A stretch of 64,000 nt of DNA from the NCBI RefSeq assembly GCF_014654675.1, contig NZ_BNBC01000001.1, positions 444,010-508,009 of the forward strand, given 5' to 3'. The translations under genes and the position numbers were made by a program. The notes below the pieces were generated by a model that was given only the letters and a program-made list of their open reading frames with translations, had not been told where the DNA came from and ran no database searches. Below are positions 51,713-58,686 of the stretch, piece after piece (position 1 is the stretch's first letter; each line of letters begins with the position of its first letter). Source of the DNA: Streptomyces spiralis. Its GTDB lineage: Bacteria > Actinomycetota > Actinomycetes > Streptomycetales > Streptomycetaceae.

Positions 51713-52495
51713 ATGGCGGCTGGGGGCAGGAGCCAAAAACACGGGGTCGGGTACTTCGACGTGGACCTCTGGGGTGCGCGCATCGACGACTCCTCCGGTG
51801 GTGTGAGCCACCTTCGGCTCAACGCATACGCCCGAAAGAACACTCCGGAGCGCCCCTTCGCGGTTGCCAATGATTACATCGCCAGCTCCCTGGGAATCGC
51901 CACAGGACTTCCGGTACCCCCCGGAACGCTTGTCGGTGTATACGGAGGCGGCTACAACTACGCATCTCTCGCATTCGGTGACCGCGGAGACAGGCCACCG
52001 CCCATCATCCTTCCTAAATTCTGCGAAGAGCGCCCCTGGGAAGCGTGTGGGATCATAGCGTTTGATCAGTGGATCCATAACACGGACAGACACGACGGAA
52101 ACATCGGATATCTGCCGGATTTCGCCGTGGCGGTGTTCGACCACGACCTTTCGCTGCTGAATGAGTCAAGAGACAGTACCGCAGCCCTCGCGCTACTCGG
52201 GCAGTCCCAGGACACACCTGTAAAGTACCATTGCCTGCCGACTCACCTGAAAGACGTGTCTCACTTCAGTGAGTGGTTCGAAAGAATCGCTTCGGTAACA
52301 CGTCGCGAGATACGTCGCGCAGTTGCGACCACACACAGTGCGGAATTGCTAACTGCCGATCTGAGGGACGCTCTCATAGCGTTTCTTGAGCATCGTCAAA
52401 CGCGCATCGGCTCCTTCATAGAGCGAACGCGCGACCAGTACCAGAAAGTCGATAGCTGGACCCTCGACATTAAGGAGGTGGACAGTGGCAGCTAA
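51713..52495 (+). CDS. HipA-like kinase-fold protein
   Basis: 260 aa from ATG at 51713, chosen for GGGGAGGG 5 nt upstream and because family-like sequence begins there; an in-frame ATG at 51515 also has a ribosome site. The catalytic loop HNTDRHDGN (residues 122-130, catalytic Asp125, metal Asn130) and the metal Asp motif VFDHD (143-145) match the HipA-like Ser/Thr kinase fold. The N-lobe is odd: where relatives have VVK and NE, this reads LRLN and ND, so the ATP lysine may be missing. The downstream gene overlaps by 11 nt. Codon use is less GC-biased than the chromosome. Confidence 0.75.
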   Translation: MAAGGRSQKHGVGYFDVDLWGARIDDSSGGVSHLRLNAYARKNTPERPFAVANDYIASSLGIATGLPVPPGTLVGVYGGGYNYASLAFGDRGDRPPPIILPKFCEERPWEACGIIAFDQWIHNTDRHDGNIGYLPDFAVAVFDHDLSLLNESRDSTAALALLGQSQDTPVKYHCLPTHLKDVSHFSEWFERIASVTRREIRRAVATTHSAELLTADLRDALIAFLEHRQTRIGSFIERTRDQYQKVDSWTLDIKEVDSGS

Positions 52496-53297
52496 CTGGT
52501 ATCTCGTGAAGTACGTACCGGACCCGTATCGCGATGAGCCGAAGAACATTGGCGTCGTCGTAGAGCATGAGGGGCGGGGCGTCGTGCGCTTCATGGGCCA
52601 GCACAGTGGAGGCTTCGACGGGCGGCGTGTTCGTGGGATCGTTAGGAGTCCACGCACCATGAGGGCCTGGATCGAATACGTTGAGTATCATCTCAACGCC
52701 GGGACCTTCCGGGAACAGGTGCAGCGTCTTTCCTCTCGCCCAGGGCAGAACTACAGGATTGACTTCCGGGGAACAGTTGATCTCGCTGGGAGCGACTTCG
52801 AAGTTAGCTCCCTGGCAGACGACTTGTTCACAGAACTGGTCGGCGACCCGGGCTCCGGGACGATGCCATCGATCGATGATTTGACCAACGAGCTTCTCTT
52901 TCACAGACTTCAGCTCCCAAAAAATCGCCACATCGAAAGAGACGTCAGCTATCGGGTCAACCTGCGCGGCGAACCTCATGAACTGGGTTTCGACTACCGA
53001 TACGAGAGTGACCGCACAACACTGCTGGACAAGATCTCCTTGTCAGCACCAGATAAAACGCTCCGTCGAACGGTGCACGATCTCATGTTCCGGATCGAAC
53101 ACGTTCGAGACTACAAGGAACTGAGAAAGCCATCCTTCGTAACCCTGTACGACTTGGGGAAAGCTCGGATGTCCGACCAGATTGATGGGCATTTGCGTGC
53201 AATCGAGCGATACTCGTACACCGTGGACGTGCGTGATGAACGAGCAGCAGAGAATGTCGCGGAGCAACTCGGCGTTCCGCTGCTACAGAGTGCTTAG
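52485..53297 (+). CDS. DUF3037-like protein paired with the HipA-like kinase
   Basis: 270 aa from GTG at 52485, with a perfect AAGGAGG 7 nt upstream inside the kinase gene. The first 60 residues (NWYLVKYVPDPYRDEPKNIG then VVVEHEGRGVVRFMG) match the pattern I associate with DUF3037. The remainder is charged and helical without recognised motifs. DUF3037 genes commonly sit beside HipA-like kinase genes, and the 11-nt overlap indicates equimolar, coupled synthesis. It could be a substrate, antitoxin-like partner or specificity subunit. A strong terminator follows 14 nt after the stop. Confidence 0.7.
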   Translation: MAANWYLVKYVPDPYRDEPKNIGVVVEHEGRGVVRFMGQHSGGFDGRRVRGIVRSPRTMRAWIEYVEYHLNAGTFREQVQRLSSRPGQNYRIDFRGTVDLAGSDFEVSSLADDLFTELVGDPGSGTMPSIDDLTNELLFHRLQLPKNRHIERDVSYRVNLRGEPHELGFDYRYESDRTTLLDKISLSAPDKTLRRTVHDLMFRIEHVRDYKELRKPSFVTLYDLGKARMSDQIDGHLRAIERYSYTVDVRDERAAENVAEQLGVPLLQSA

Positions 53298-53310
53298 CTA
53301 ACTGGCTGCA

Positions 53311-53353
53311 GACGAGCGCCCCAGCTACCTACAACGGCTGGGGCGCTCGTCTG
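53311..53353 (+). terminator. Intrinsic terminator after the kinase/DUF3037 pair
   Basis: AGACGAGCGCCCCAGC and GCTGGGGCGCTCGTCT form a perfect 16-bp stem with an 11-nt loop. Confidence 0.9.
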
Positions 53354-53532
53354 TCCAGGTATTTGCAGCCGGGCCTGCCCTGGTACGCACTACCTCAGAC
53401 CGAAGGATCCTCCGCGGATGGGCCCGAAGACGACCAAGGTCTACGAGGCACTTGATGCGCGGCTCGCCGTCGGCTAGAACGCCTCTGCCGACAAGTTTCC
53501 CTCAGAGCGCACGTTGCTCGTACCTTCAGTAC

Positions 53533-54177
53533 GTGCTAGCGCTTTTCGACCTCGATAACACACTGATCGATCGACGAGGGGGCATGGGGTCCTGGGTTCG
53601 CTCCTTCGTGCACTCCAGGAGCCTGTCGCGAGCGGCAGAGTCCGCAATCTGTGATCGGCTCCGGGAGCGGGCTTACCCCGCGGACTTTGTGCACCTGCGG
53701 AAGATTCTGGGGCTTGTGGACGACCCAGATGACCTCTGGAAGGAGTACGTCGACGGCATCACACGGTCGGTGCGCTGCTACCCGAAGGTTCGGGAGGGCC
53801 TCGAACGGCTGCGCGGTGCGGGGTGGACTCTCGGTATCGCGACGAACGGCGCAGGAGACATCCAGCGGGCCAAACTTGCTGCGACCGGTCTAACGCATCT
53901 CTTTCACGGCATCTGTGTCTCAGAGGAGATCGGCGCCCGAAAGCCTGCGCGCGCTCACTTCGAGGTGGCCGCCGCGCTGTGTGGTACGCGGCTGAGTACC
54001 GCGACGTGGATGGTCGGGGACAGCCCTGAGACGGATATAGCAGGGGGCCGCGCGGCGGGGCTGCGTACGGCGTGGGTGGCCGATGGCCGGGAATGGTCCG
54101 ATGACCTCCGCGCGCCCGACATCGCGGCAAGAGACGTCGCAGAGGCCATCGAGGCAGTGTTGGCGGCGGCAGCCTAG
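53533..54177 (+). CDS. HAD-family phosphatase
   Basis: 214 aa from GTG at 53533, where motif I begins (LALFDLDNTLIDR, nucleophile Asp6 and Asp8). Motif II is IATNG, motif III the lysine in GARKPARAHFE, motif IV GDSPETDIAGGRAAG. A cap domain occupies residues 17-90. No Shine-Dalgarno is visible; TACCTT 7 nt before the GTG suggests a leaderless transcript. It converges with, and overlaps by 4 nt, the dehydrogenase gene of the kinase operon, hinting at a shared pathway. The substrate (a phosphorylated small molecule) is unknown. Confidence 0.85.
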   Translation: MLALFDLDNTLIDRRGGMGSWVRSFVHSRSLSRAAESAICDRLRERAYPADFVHLRKILGLVDDPDDLWKEYVDGITRSVRCYPKVREGLERLRGAGWTLGIATNGAGDIQRAKLAATGLTHLFHGICVSEEIGARKPARAHFEVAAALCGTRLSTATWMVGDSPETDIAGGRAAGLRTAWVADGREWSDDLRAPDIAARDVAEAIEAVLAAAA

Positions 54178-55025
54178 TCCGGCTCGCTGTCCTGGGAGAT
54201 GTGCAAGCGTTCGAGTGCCTGGGAGATATTCGGCGGTGAATCCTTGAGGTCGTCCCACCGGCTCATGACCGAGGCGGACGCCTCAGCCAGATCGGCGGGC
54301 AGCCCGGCTTCCTGGAGGGCGTACGCCACCTCTCGCATCTCGGGGCCCCAGCGCCACGAACGCGCCGCCGCCTTCGGGATGTAGGCCGTCTCGGCGAGGT
54401 AGCTGGTGCTGCGCCCCTGCGCGATGTCGAGTAGCTCTTCCTCCACGCCGTAATCTCGGGCAAGGGCGTACGAGACCGCGGCCAGTACGCGGCTTGCCTT
54501 CTGATAGCTGCTGTAGGACAGCTTCAGGGCAGAGGCACGCCCAATGCCGCCGGAGAGCAGGCGAACGTGCACCGCCGAACGCTCGAAGAGAGATGCCACG
54601 GGTGTCAGGGCGTCCGCCGGACCGGACAGATACAGGCGAGCGGTCTTGGACGCGGACGGGGGCGAGCCGATGACGGAGCCGTCCACGACAGTCACCCCCG
54701 TCCGGCCCACGATCGCGTGGACGCGCGCCATGCTCGCCGGCGAGATGGCGTTGCCGTCCACGTAGATCCCAGCGAACGAGTGAGACGAGACCTCGACCGC
54801 CACGTCTTCCGCGTGCGCCGGCGGGCAGATGCTGAGGATGACGTCAGCTCGCGCCGTCAGCTCCCCGAGGCCACTCACCGCCGTGAAGCCGTACTTCTGG
54901 GCCCGTTCCCTGGTCGCAGAGCTGCGTCCGGCCGGGCACCACAGGACTTCGGCCCCATTGAGGCTGGCCTGTGCCGCCACGGCCGCCCCCATGCTGCCCG
55001 GATGTAGGACGCCGACGACGGTCAT
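54174..55025 (-). CDS. NAD(P)-binding 6-phosphogluconate/hydroxyisobutyrate dehydrogenase-like protein (DUF1932-like)
   Basis: 283 aa. The N-terminal Rossmann fold has the family form VGVLHPGSMGAAVA (residues 4-17), and the beta-hydroxyacid dehydrogenase strand VILSICPPAHAEDVA. The helical C-terminal half (GRASALKLSYSSYQKASRVL) resembles DUF1932, with the family lysine in LKLSYSSYQK. Its ATG overlaps the stop of the guanylate-kinase-like gene by 4 nt: last gene of a three-gene coupled operon. It should oxidise or reduce a small hydroxyacid-like substrate, which is unknown. Confidence 0.82.
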   Translation of the reverse strand: MTVVGVLHPGSMGAAVAAQASLNGAEVLWCPAGRSSATRERAQKYGFTAVSGLGELTARADVILSICPPAHAEDVAVEVSSHSFAGIYVDGNAISPASMARVHAIVGRTGVTVVDGSVIGSPPSASKTARLYLSGPADALTPVASLFERSAVHVRLLSGGIGRASALKLSYSSYQKASRVLAAVSYALARDYGVEEELLDIAQGRSTSYLAETAYIPKAAARSWRWGPEMREVAYALQEAGLPADLAEASASVMSRWDDLKDSPPNISQALERLHISQDSEPD

Positions 55026-55609
55026 CCGACCAGTCCTGGGATATCGCGCCTCTCAACGGACGCGCCGGCCAAGCGGGCATCGTCGATGGCTTGCGCTGCC
55101 TGAGCCGGGCCGACCTGGTCGGTTCTGATGACGAGCGACCAGGGCTCTGGCGCATGATCCAAGAGATCCTGCCGGGTCTCGTGCCAGACCTTGAGTCGGG
55201 CGTCCAAGTCTTTGTCACCGCGTGCCGCGCAGCGTCGCCGCGTGATCTCTTCGGGACACCACAAGAGAACCCGAACCCAGTTGATAGGGAAGGCCGCGAC
55301 CGCGCGTGCCCCGGCGACCTGGCCCATGTGGAGGACCGGGATGCGGCCGGCGTCTACGAGCGCGGACACCTCGCCACGGTCGATGGCGTATTCGGCGTCG
55401 TACCGGCTGTTCCGGTACAGAATTCCTCCCGCCTGCGCCATTTCCTCAATGTGCTGAGCTGTGGTGAGCCGGTACCCCGTGGTTCGTCCGGGGCCCGCCT
55501 TGAGGCGCTGGAAGAGTGCGTACTCAGGTCGCAGCCGGGCTAGCTCGGCTGTGATCGTGTCCTTCCCGGACCCTGGGGGCCCGTAGAGGATGACGCCGGA
55601 ATGATTCAC
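55022..55609 (-). CDS. P-loop kinase, guanylate-kinase-like
   Basis: 195 aa from GTG at 55609, which overlaps the previous stop in a GTGA arrangement. Walker A is GPPGSGKDT (residues 10-18). The blocks PGRTTGYRLTTAQHIEEMAQ and NSRYDAEYAIDRGEV follow the guanylate kinase plan, where the acceptor base site carries Tyr, Arg and Glu residues. A lid-like Arg region (CPEEITRRRCAARGDKDLDA) is present. It may phosphorylate a nucleotide or another acceptor. Its place between a regulatory kinase and a dehydrogenase argues against a housekeeping Gmk. Confidence 0.75.
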   Translation of the reverse strand: MNHSGVILYGPPGSGKDTITAELARLRPEYALFQRLKAGPGRTTGYRLTTAQHIEEMAQAGGILYRNSRYDAEYAIDRGEVSALVDAGRIPVLHMGQVAGARAVAAFPINWVRVLLWCPEEITRRRCAARGDKDLDARLKVWHETRQDLLDHAPEPWSLVIRTDQVGPAQAAQAIDDARLAGASVERRDIPGLVG

Positions 55610-56622
55610 AGCCCGCCTCCACTCAGCACGTCTCGGGCTTCGTCGACCAGGGCCACGGCTGCGCCAAGCCGGTTGTCGACCACGAAGTGAGGGCCCTGTG
55701 GCCGCATCTTCAGATCGAGCCCCGAGATGTACTCATCCCATGCTTCCATCTTCCACGCATCGCGTGCCGCTCCCCGGAACTCGATGTATTCGCGCATCGA
55801 CTCCGGGTCGCACTCGACCCAAATGGTCGCGACGGAAACACGCTTGGACCGGCAGCGGTTCTGGAAGCGCTGCATCCACTCAGCTTGCGAGAATTCCGAG
55901 ATGAAGGGAGCGTCGAGGATTGTGGAAATTCCACAGTCGACGTTGTCCCATGCCGCCTCCATGAGGCAGCGGTATTCGAGGGGGCGGACCTTTTCTCGAT
56001 ATAGCGCCGAACTCCTGTCGTGGGCCTCCCCGCCCAGTGCAATCAAGAGTTGGTCTACCAATGGGCGTGTGAGGGAGTCCTTATCGAGGATCGGCCAGCC
56101 GGTGAGCCCTCCGAGGAACTTTGCGAATTCTGACTTGCCCGACCCTGCGAAACCGCCGACCAGGACCACGGTGGGAGCTTCGACCGTTCCCCCTGCGGTG
56201 TGGCGCCGCCACGCGTCGACCACACGATTACGCAGGGCCTCGCTGTCGACGTCGTCAGTACCTTCGCGGATGCTGCTGAGCGCCTGGCGTACTGCGTCAG
56301 GCTGGTCGGGGAGCCTTCGTTCAGTGGAAATGGGCGCCGGTACGGATTCCACGGGGGCATCCTCTCCGGGCAGGGCACGACGGAAGCCGAGTTGAGCCTC
56401 ATTGCGACGATAGAGACGGCAGTAAGCCCGGCGGTAGTGCGGGCCAGGATACACCGTTCCCTTTTCGTGGCCCCAGATCGTTTGGAAGTTCGCGGCGATG
56501 TTGAAGCCGTGACGCTCCGCGATTTCACGGAGCTTCTCCCCTGTGTCCTCCAGGGTGAGCCCTATCTCCTCGCGGTGCATCCGTAGGAGATCGGGCTTCC
56601 AATCTGGGTGCTTCCGAGCCAT
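55606..56622 (-). CDS. XRE helix-turn-helix protein fused to a P-loop kinase domain
   Basis: 338 aa from ATG at 56622 (GGGAGGGG upstream). Residues 10-82 look like a XRE DNA-binding domain (REEIGLTLEDTGEKLREIAE, then RLYRRNEAQLGF). Residues 150-335 are a P-loop domain with Walker A GGFAGSGKS (156-164), a DKDS motif (180-183) and a late Asp in DNRLG, similar in plan to zeta-toxin or chloramphenicol-phosphotransferase-like kinases. It probably binds the palindrome just upstream of its own gene and may respond to a ligand through the kinase domain. First gene of the coupled operon. Confidence 0.75.
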   Translation of the reverse strand: MARKHPDWKPDLLRMHREEIGLTLEDTGEKLREIAERHGFNIAANFQTIWGHEKGTVYPGPHYRRAYCRLYRRNEAQLGFRRALPGEDAPVESVPAPISTERRLPDQPDAVRQALSSIREGTDDVDSEALRNRVVDAWRRHTAGGTVEAPTVVLVGGFAGSGKSEFAKFLGGLTGWPILDKDSLTRPLVDQLLIALGGEAHDRSSALYREKVRPLEYRCLMEAAWDNVDCGISTILDAPFISEFSQAEWMQRFQNRCRSKRVSVATIWVECDPESMREYIEFRGAARDAWKMEAWDEYISGLDLKMRPQGPHFVVDNRLGAAVALVDEARDVLSGGGL

Positions 56623-56640
56623 CTGCCCCTCCCTAGATAG

Positions 56641-56674
56641 CTAGTCGGAGCCGCGAGTGTAGCGGCCCGACTAG
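56641..56674 (-). promoter_or_regulatory. Palindromic operator enclosing the -10 of the XRE-kinase operon
   Basis: Arms CTAGTCGG and CCGACTAG, with inner arms GCCGC and GCGGC, enclose TACACT (minus strand), a good -10. TTTCCA lies 18 nt upstream as a weak -35. A bound dimer here would block RNA polymerase; the XRE-kinase encoded 19 nt downstream is the natural candidate. Confidence 0.6.
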
Positions 56675-56857
56675 AGCTGTGGAAATTCGTGATAGCGCAT
56701 GTGTAAGCGGATGTATAAAACCGCAGGGATTTTCTCAGGTAGCGGGACGTGATACCGGTTTTCGCGCTGCGGCGGTGAACTTGTGACCACACCGAACGAG
56801 GAGGTTCAGATGGTCAGCACCGCAGCCCTGCGAGTTGCACCCCGGCACGCCGGAAGG

Positions 56858-57208
56858 TCAGCTTCCCTCCAGGGTGGCGACGCGTTGCCGCAGCTCCCCC
56901 ACCTCGCTCCGCAGTCTCTCGACTTCCTCGCGCAGCTCAGCCAGGGCCCCAGCCGGGTCGGCAGTCTGTGCGGCACGGCCGGCTCCGGGAGTCAGGAAGG
57001 CTCCCTTGCCCTGGTGGCTCACCGCCAGGCCGTCCGTCTTCAGCTGGTTGATGGCGGCACGGGCGACCGTCACCGTGACGTCGTACGTCTTCTGGAGCTG
57101 CCCCAGCGAGGGGAGCTGCCCGGTCTCGGCGAACTCCCCCGCCGCGATGCGTCGCCGCAGGTCATCAGCCACCTGCTTATAGGCGAACCTGCCGGTCCAC
57201 TCGACCAT
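56858..57208 (-). CDS. GntR-family regulator with C-terminal coiled coil (KorSA-like)
   Basis: 116 aa from ATG at 57208, with GGGG 6 nt upstream. The winged helix (FAYKQVADDLRRRIAAGEFA then LPSLGQLQKTYDVTVTVARA, residues 8-76) is typical of GntR. In place of an effector domain there is a short leucine-zipper-like coiled coil (LAELREEVERLRSEVGELRQ, about 90-116). In AICEs, small GntR proteins such as KorSA of pSAM2 silence transfer and replication. It is divergent from the transfer operon, across a 615-bp region with repeats. Confidence 0.85.
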   Translation of the reverse strand: MVEWTGRFAYKQVADDLRRRIAAGEFAETGQLPSLGQLQKTYDVTVTVARAAINQLKTDGLAVSHQGKGAFLTPGAGRAAQTADPAGALAELREEVERLRSEVGELRQRVATLEGS

Positions 57209-57823
57209 CTGCACCCCAAGCCTCGTCACGGTCTCTGCCACATAGTGCCTAAGTCGCACAGGTAGAAGCCAGAGCCCCACGCCGCTTGTTCCACGAGGGG
57301 GGCTTGACGCACTCTGCCTCACAGTGCACTCTGAGGCAGGCTCGCTCAGCGGTTCCTCCCCCCAACGGGACGGATCGCTTGTGAGACCTGTTTGACCTGC
57401 ACGAATGCACAGGGCGGGGACGCTGCAATCCCGCTAAAGGCCAGAGGACAGGGCTTCGGCCCGACTGGCGAGGTGGCCCGGTGACCGCGAGCAACGGCCG
57501 GAGGGTGGGGACATCGATCCCCCTTGCAGCAGTCCTGATCTCTTCGACCAACGAGAGTTCTGATGCCTCAACGCCAGTTTCGGGCGCCGCCGTGATGGAC
57601 CGGCCGGCGGCGCCAGTGCAGTACCCGGTCCGTCTCTGGTCTCGCAGCGCCGACGCTGCGGCCGGCTGCCTCTCCCGCCCGTCCGTTCCGCGCACTGCGC
57701 GAGGGCGTACGGGCGGGGGCGCGGGGAGTCGGACGTGCCGACCCCAACGGCGTGAGCCCCCGGTGCGCGAACACCGGGGGCTCTGTTCGGGCCGTTGCCA
57801 CCTGCAAGGGAGTACACGACCCA
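57209..57823. promoter_or_regulatory. Control region between GntR regulator and transfer operon
   Basis: 615 bp without a convincing gene. Near 57304-57339 a TTGACG is followed by inverted repeats CTGCCTCA/TGAGGCAG (57314-57339) and by two direct copies of GCACTCTG 17 nt apart (57309 and 57326): a likely GntR operator over a promoter. The remainder is a long leader ending in a hairpin (57754-57783). Some frames are open but lack recognisable similarity. Confidence 0.5.
57754..57783 (+). terminator. Hairpin upstream of the transfer operon
   Basis: GAGCCCCCGGTG, loop CGCGAA, CACCGGGGGCTC is a perfect 12-bp stem followed by TGTTCGG, 40 nt before the first transfer-operon gene. It may end an upstream transcript or attenuate the operon. 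Confidence 0.65.
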
Positions 57824-58093
57824 ATGACTGACATCGTCACTGTTCAGGACGCTGTTACCGCGTTCGCCGACTTCATGGACCCGACGGCCGCGGAACTGGA
57901 CGCGATCGAGCAGGAGATGCCCGCGATCCTCGCGGACGTCGACCTGCTCGACGCGCAGATCATCACGCTCGACCGCACGCCGACCGAGCTGGACACCCAG
58001 CGCATCCGCCGCGCCCGCCGGCGCCTGCTCGCCGCGCGGAGGGAGCTGGCCAACCGCACCGCCGGCACGAGCCTGCCCGGGGGTGCCGCATGA
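57824..58093 (+). CDS. DUF6284-like small AICE protein
   Basis: 89 aa from ATG at 57824 with AAGGGAG about 13 nt upstream. The sequence (DIVTVQDAVTAFADFMDPTA, then DAIEQEMPAILADVDLLDAQ and RRARRRLLAARRELANRT) is helical and Asp/Glu-rich in the middle, and fits a small family I associate with DUF6284 in streptomycete mobile elements. It overlaps the next gene (ATGATGA). It opens the transfer operon. Function is unknown. Confidence 0.75.
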   Translation: MTDIVTVQDAVTAFADFMDPTAAELDAIEQEMPAILADVDLLDAQIITLDRTPTELDTQRIRRARRRLLAARRELANRTAGTSLPGGAA

Positions 58094-58686
58094 TGACCAC
58101 TGCCCCCGCCCCCGAGATCCTGGCCGACCACCGCGGCAACCCCCGCCCCGTCTTCCATATGCCGCTGTCCTACGAGGCCGCGCGACTGGGCATGGCGTTC
58201 CACGAGGCCGGTCACGCGGTCGTGGCGCTGGCCTACAGCGTGCACGTCGTGCGCAGTGAGGTCATCGCCTGGACGCACGGCACCGGATGGAACCTGACCG
58301 GGAACACCGCCTACGAGGCGCGGGGCACGCAGCCGTGGCACTTCGCCGCGCAGTGCGCCGCCGGGCAGATCGCGCAGGTGCAATACCTGCTGGCCTACGG
58401 CCTGTGGACACCGGAGCGGGCCGCCGCCTGCGCCGCCGACCATGACCGGGACCTGGCCGTCGACCTGCTGGCCCAGTTCGGCTACCGGCTGGCCCACGAT
58501 CACGTCCCCGCCGGCGGCAAGTCCTGGGGGATGGTCCGCGGGATGGCCCGCCGCAAGGTGGCCCACCTGTGGCGCGAGATCCGCACCGTGGCCCACGCCA
58601 TGGACGAGAACACCGCCCTGACCGGCGACGAGATCGCCGCCCTGACCGGCCTGCCCAACCCTGCGCTTGCGGGGGGTGCGGCATGA
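58090..58686 (+). CDS. HEAGH metalloprotease-like protein
   Basis: 198 aa. The HExxH zinc motif lies in AFHEAGHAVVALAY (His37-Glu38...His41), in the HEAGHAVVA form typical of M41/FtsH peptidases. A second Asp/His region (CAADHDRDLAVDLLAQFGYR) could supply a third ligand. There is no AAA+ domain and no clear membrane helix. It overlaps both neighbours in ATGA fashion (58090-58093 and 58683-58686), so it is made together with transfer proteins. A role in processing a transfer or host surface protein is speculative. Confidence 0.75.
   Translation: MMTTAPAPEILADHRGNPRPVFHMPLSYEAARLGMAFHEAGHAVVALAYSVHVVRSEVIAWTHGTGWNLTGNTAYEARGTQPWHFAAQCAAGQIAQVQYLLAYGLWTPERAAACAADHDRDLAVDLLAQFGYRLAHDHVPAGGKSWGMVRGMARRKVAHLWREIRTVAHAMDENTALTGDEIAALTGLPNPALAGGAA

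Noticed and set aside
56783..57265. 160-aa plus-strand frame
   Set aside because: Antisense to the GntR gene, whose winged helix is clear on the minus strand.
57481..57831. 116-aa plus-strand frame in the transfer control region
   Set aside because: No ribosome site, overlaps the hairpin and the next gene, and no recognisable fold.
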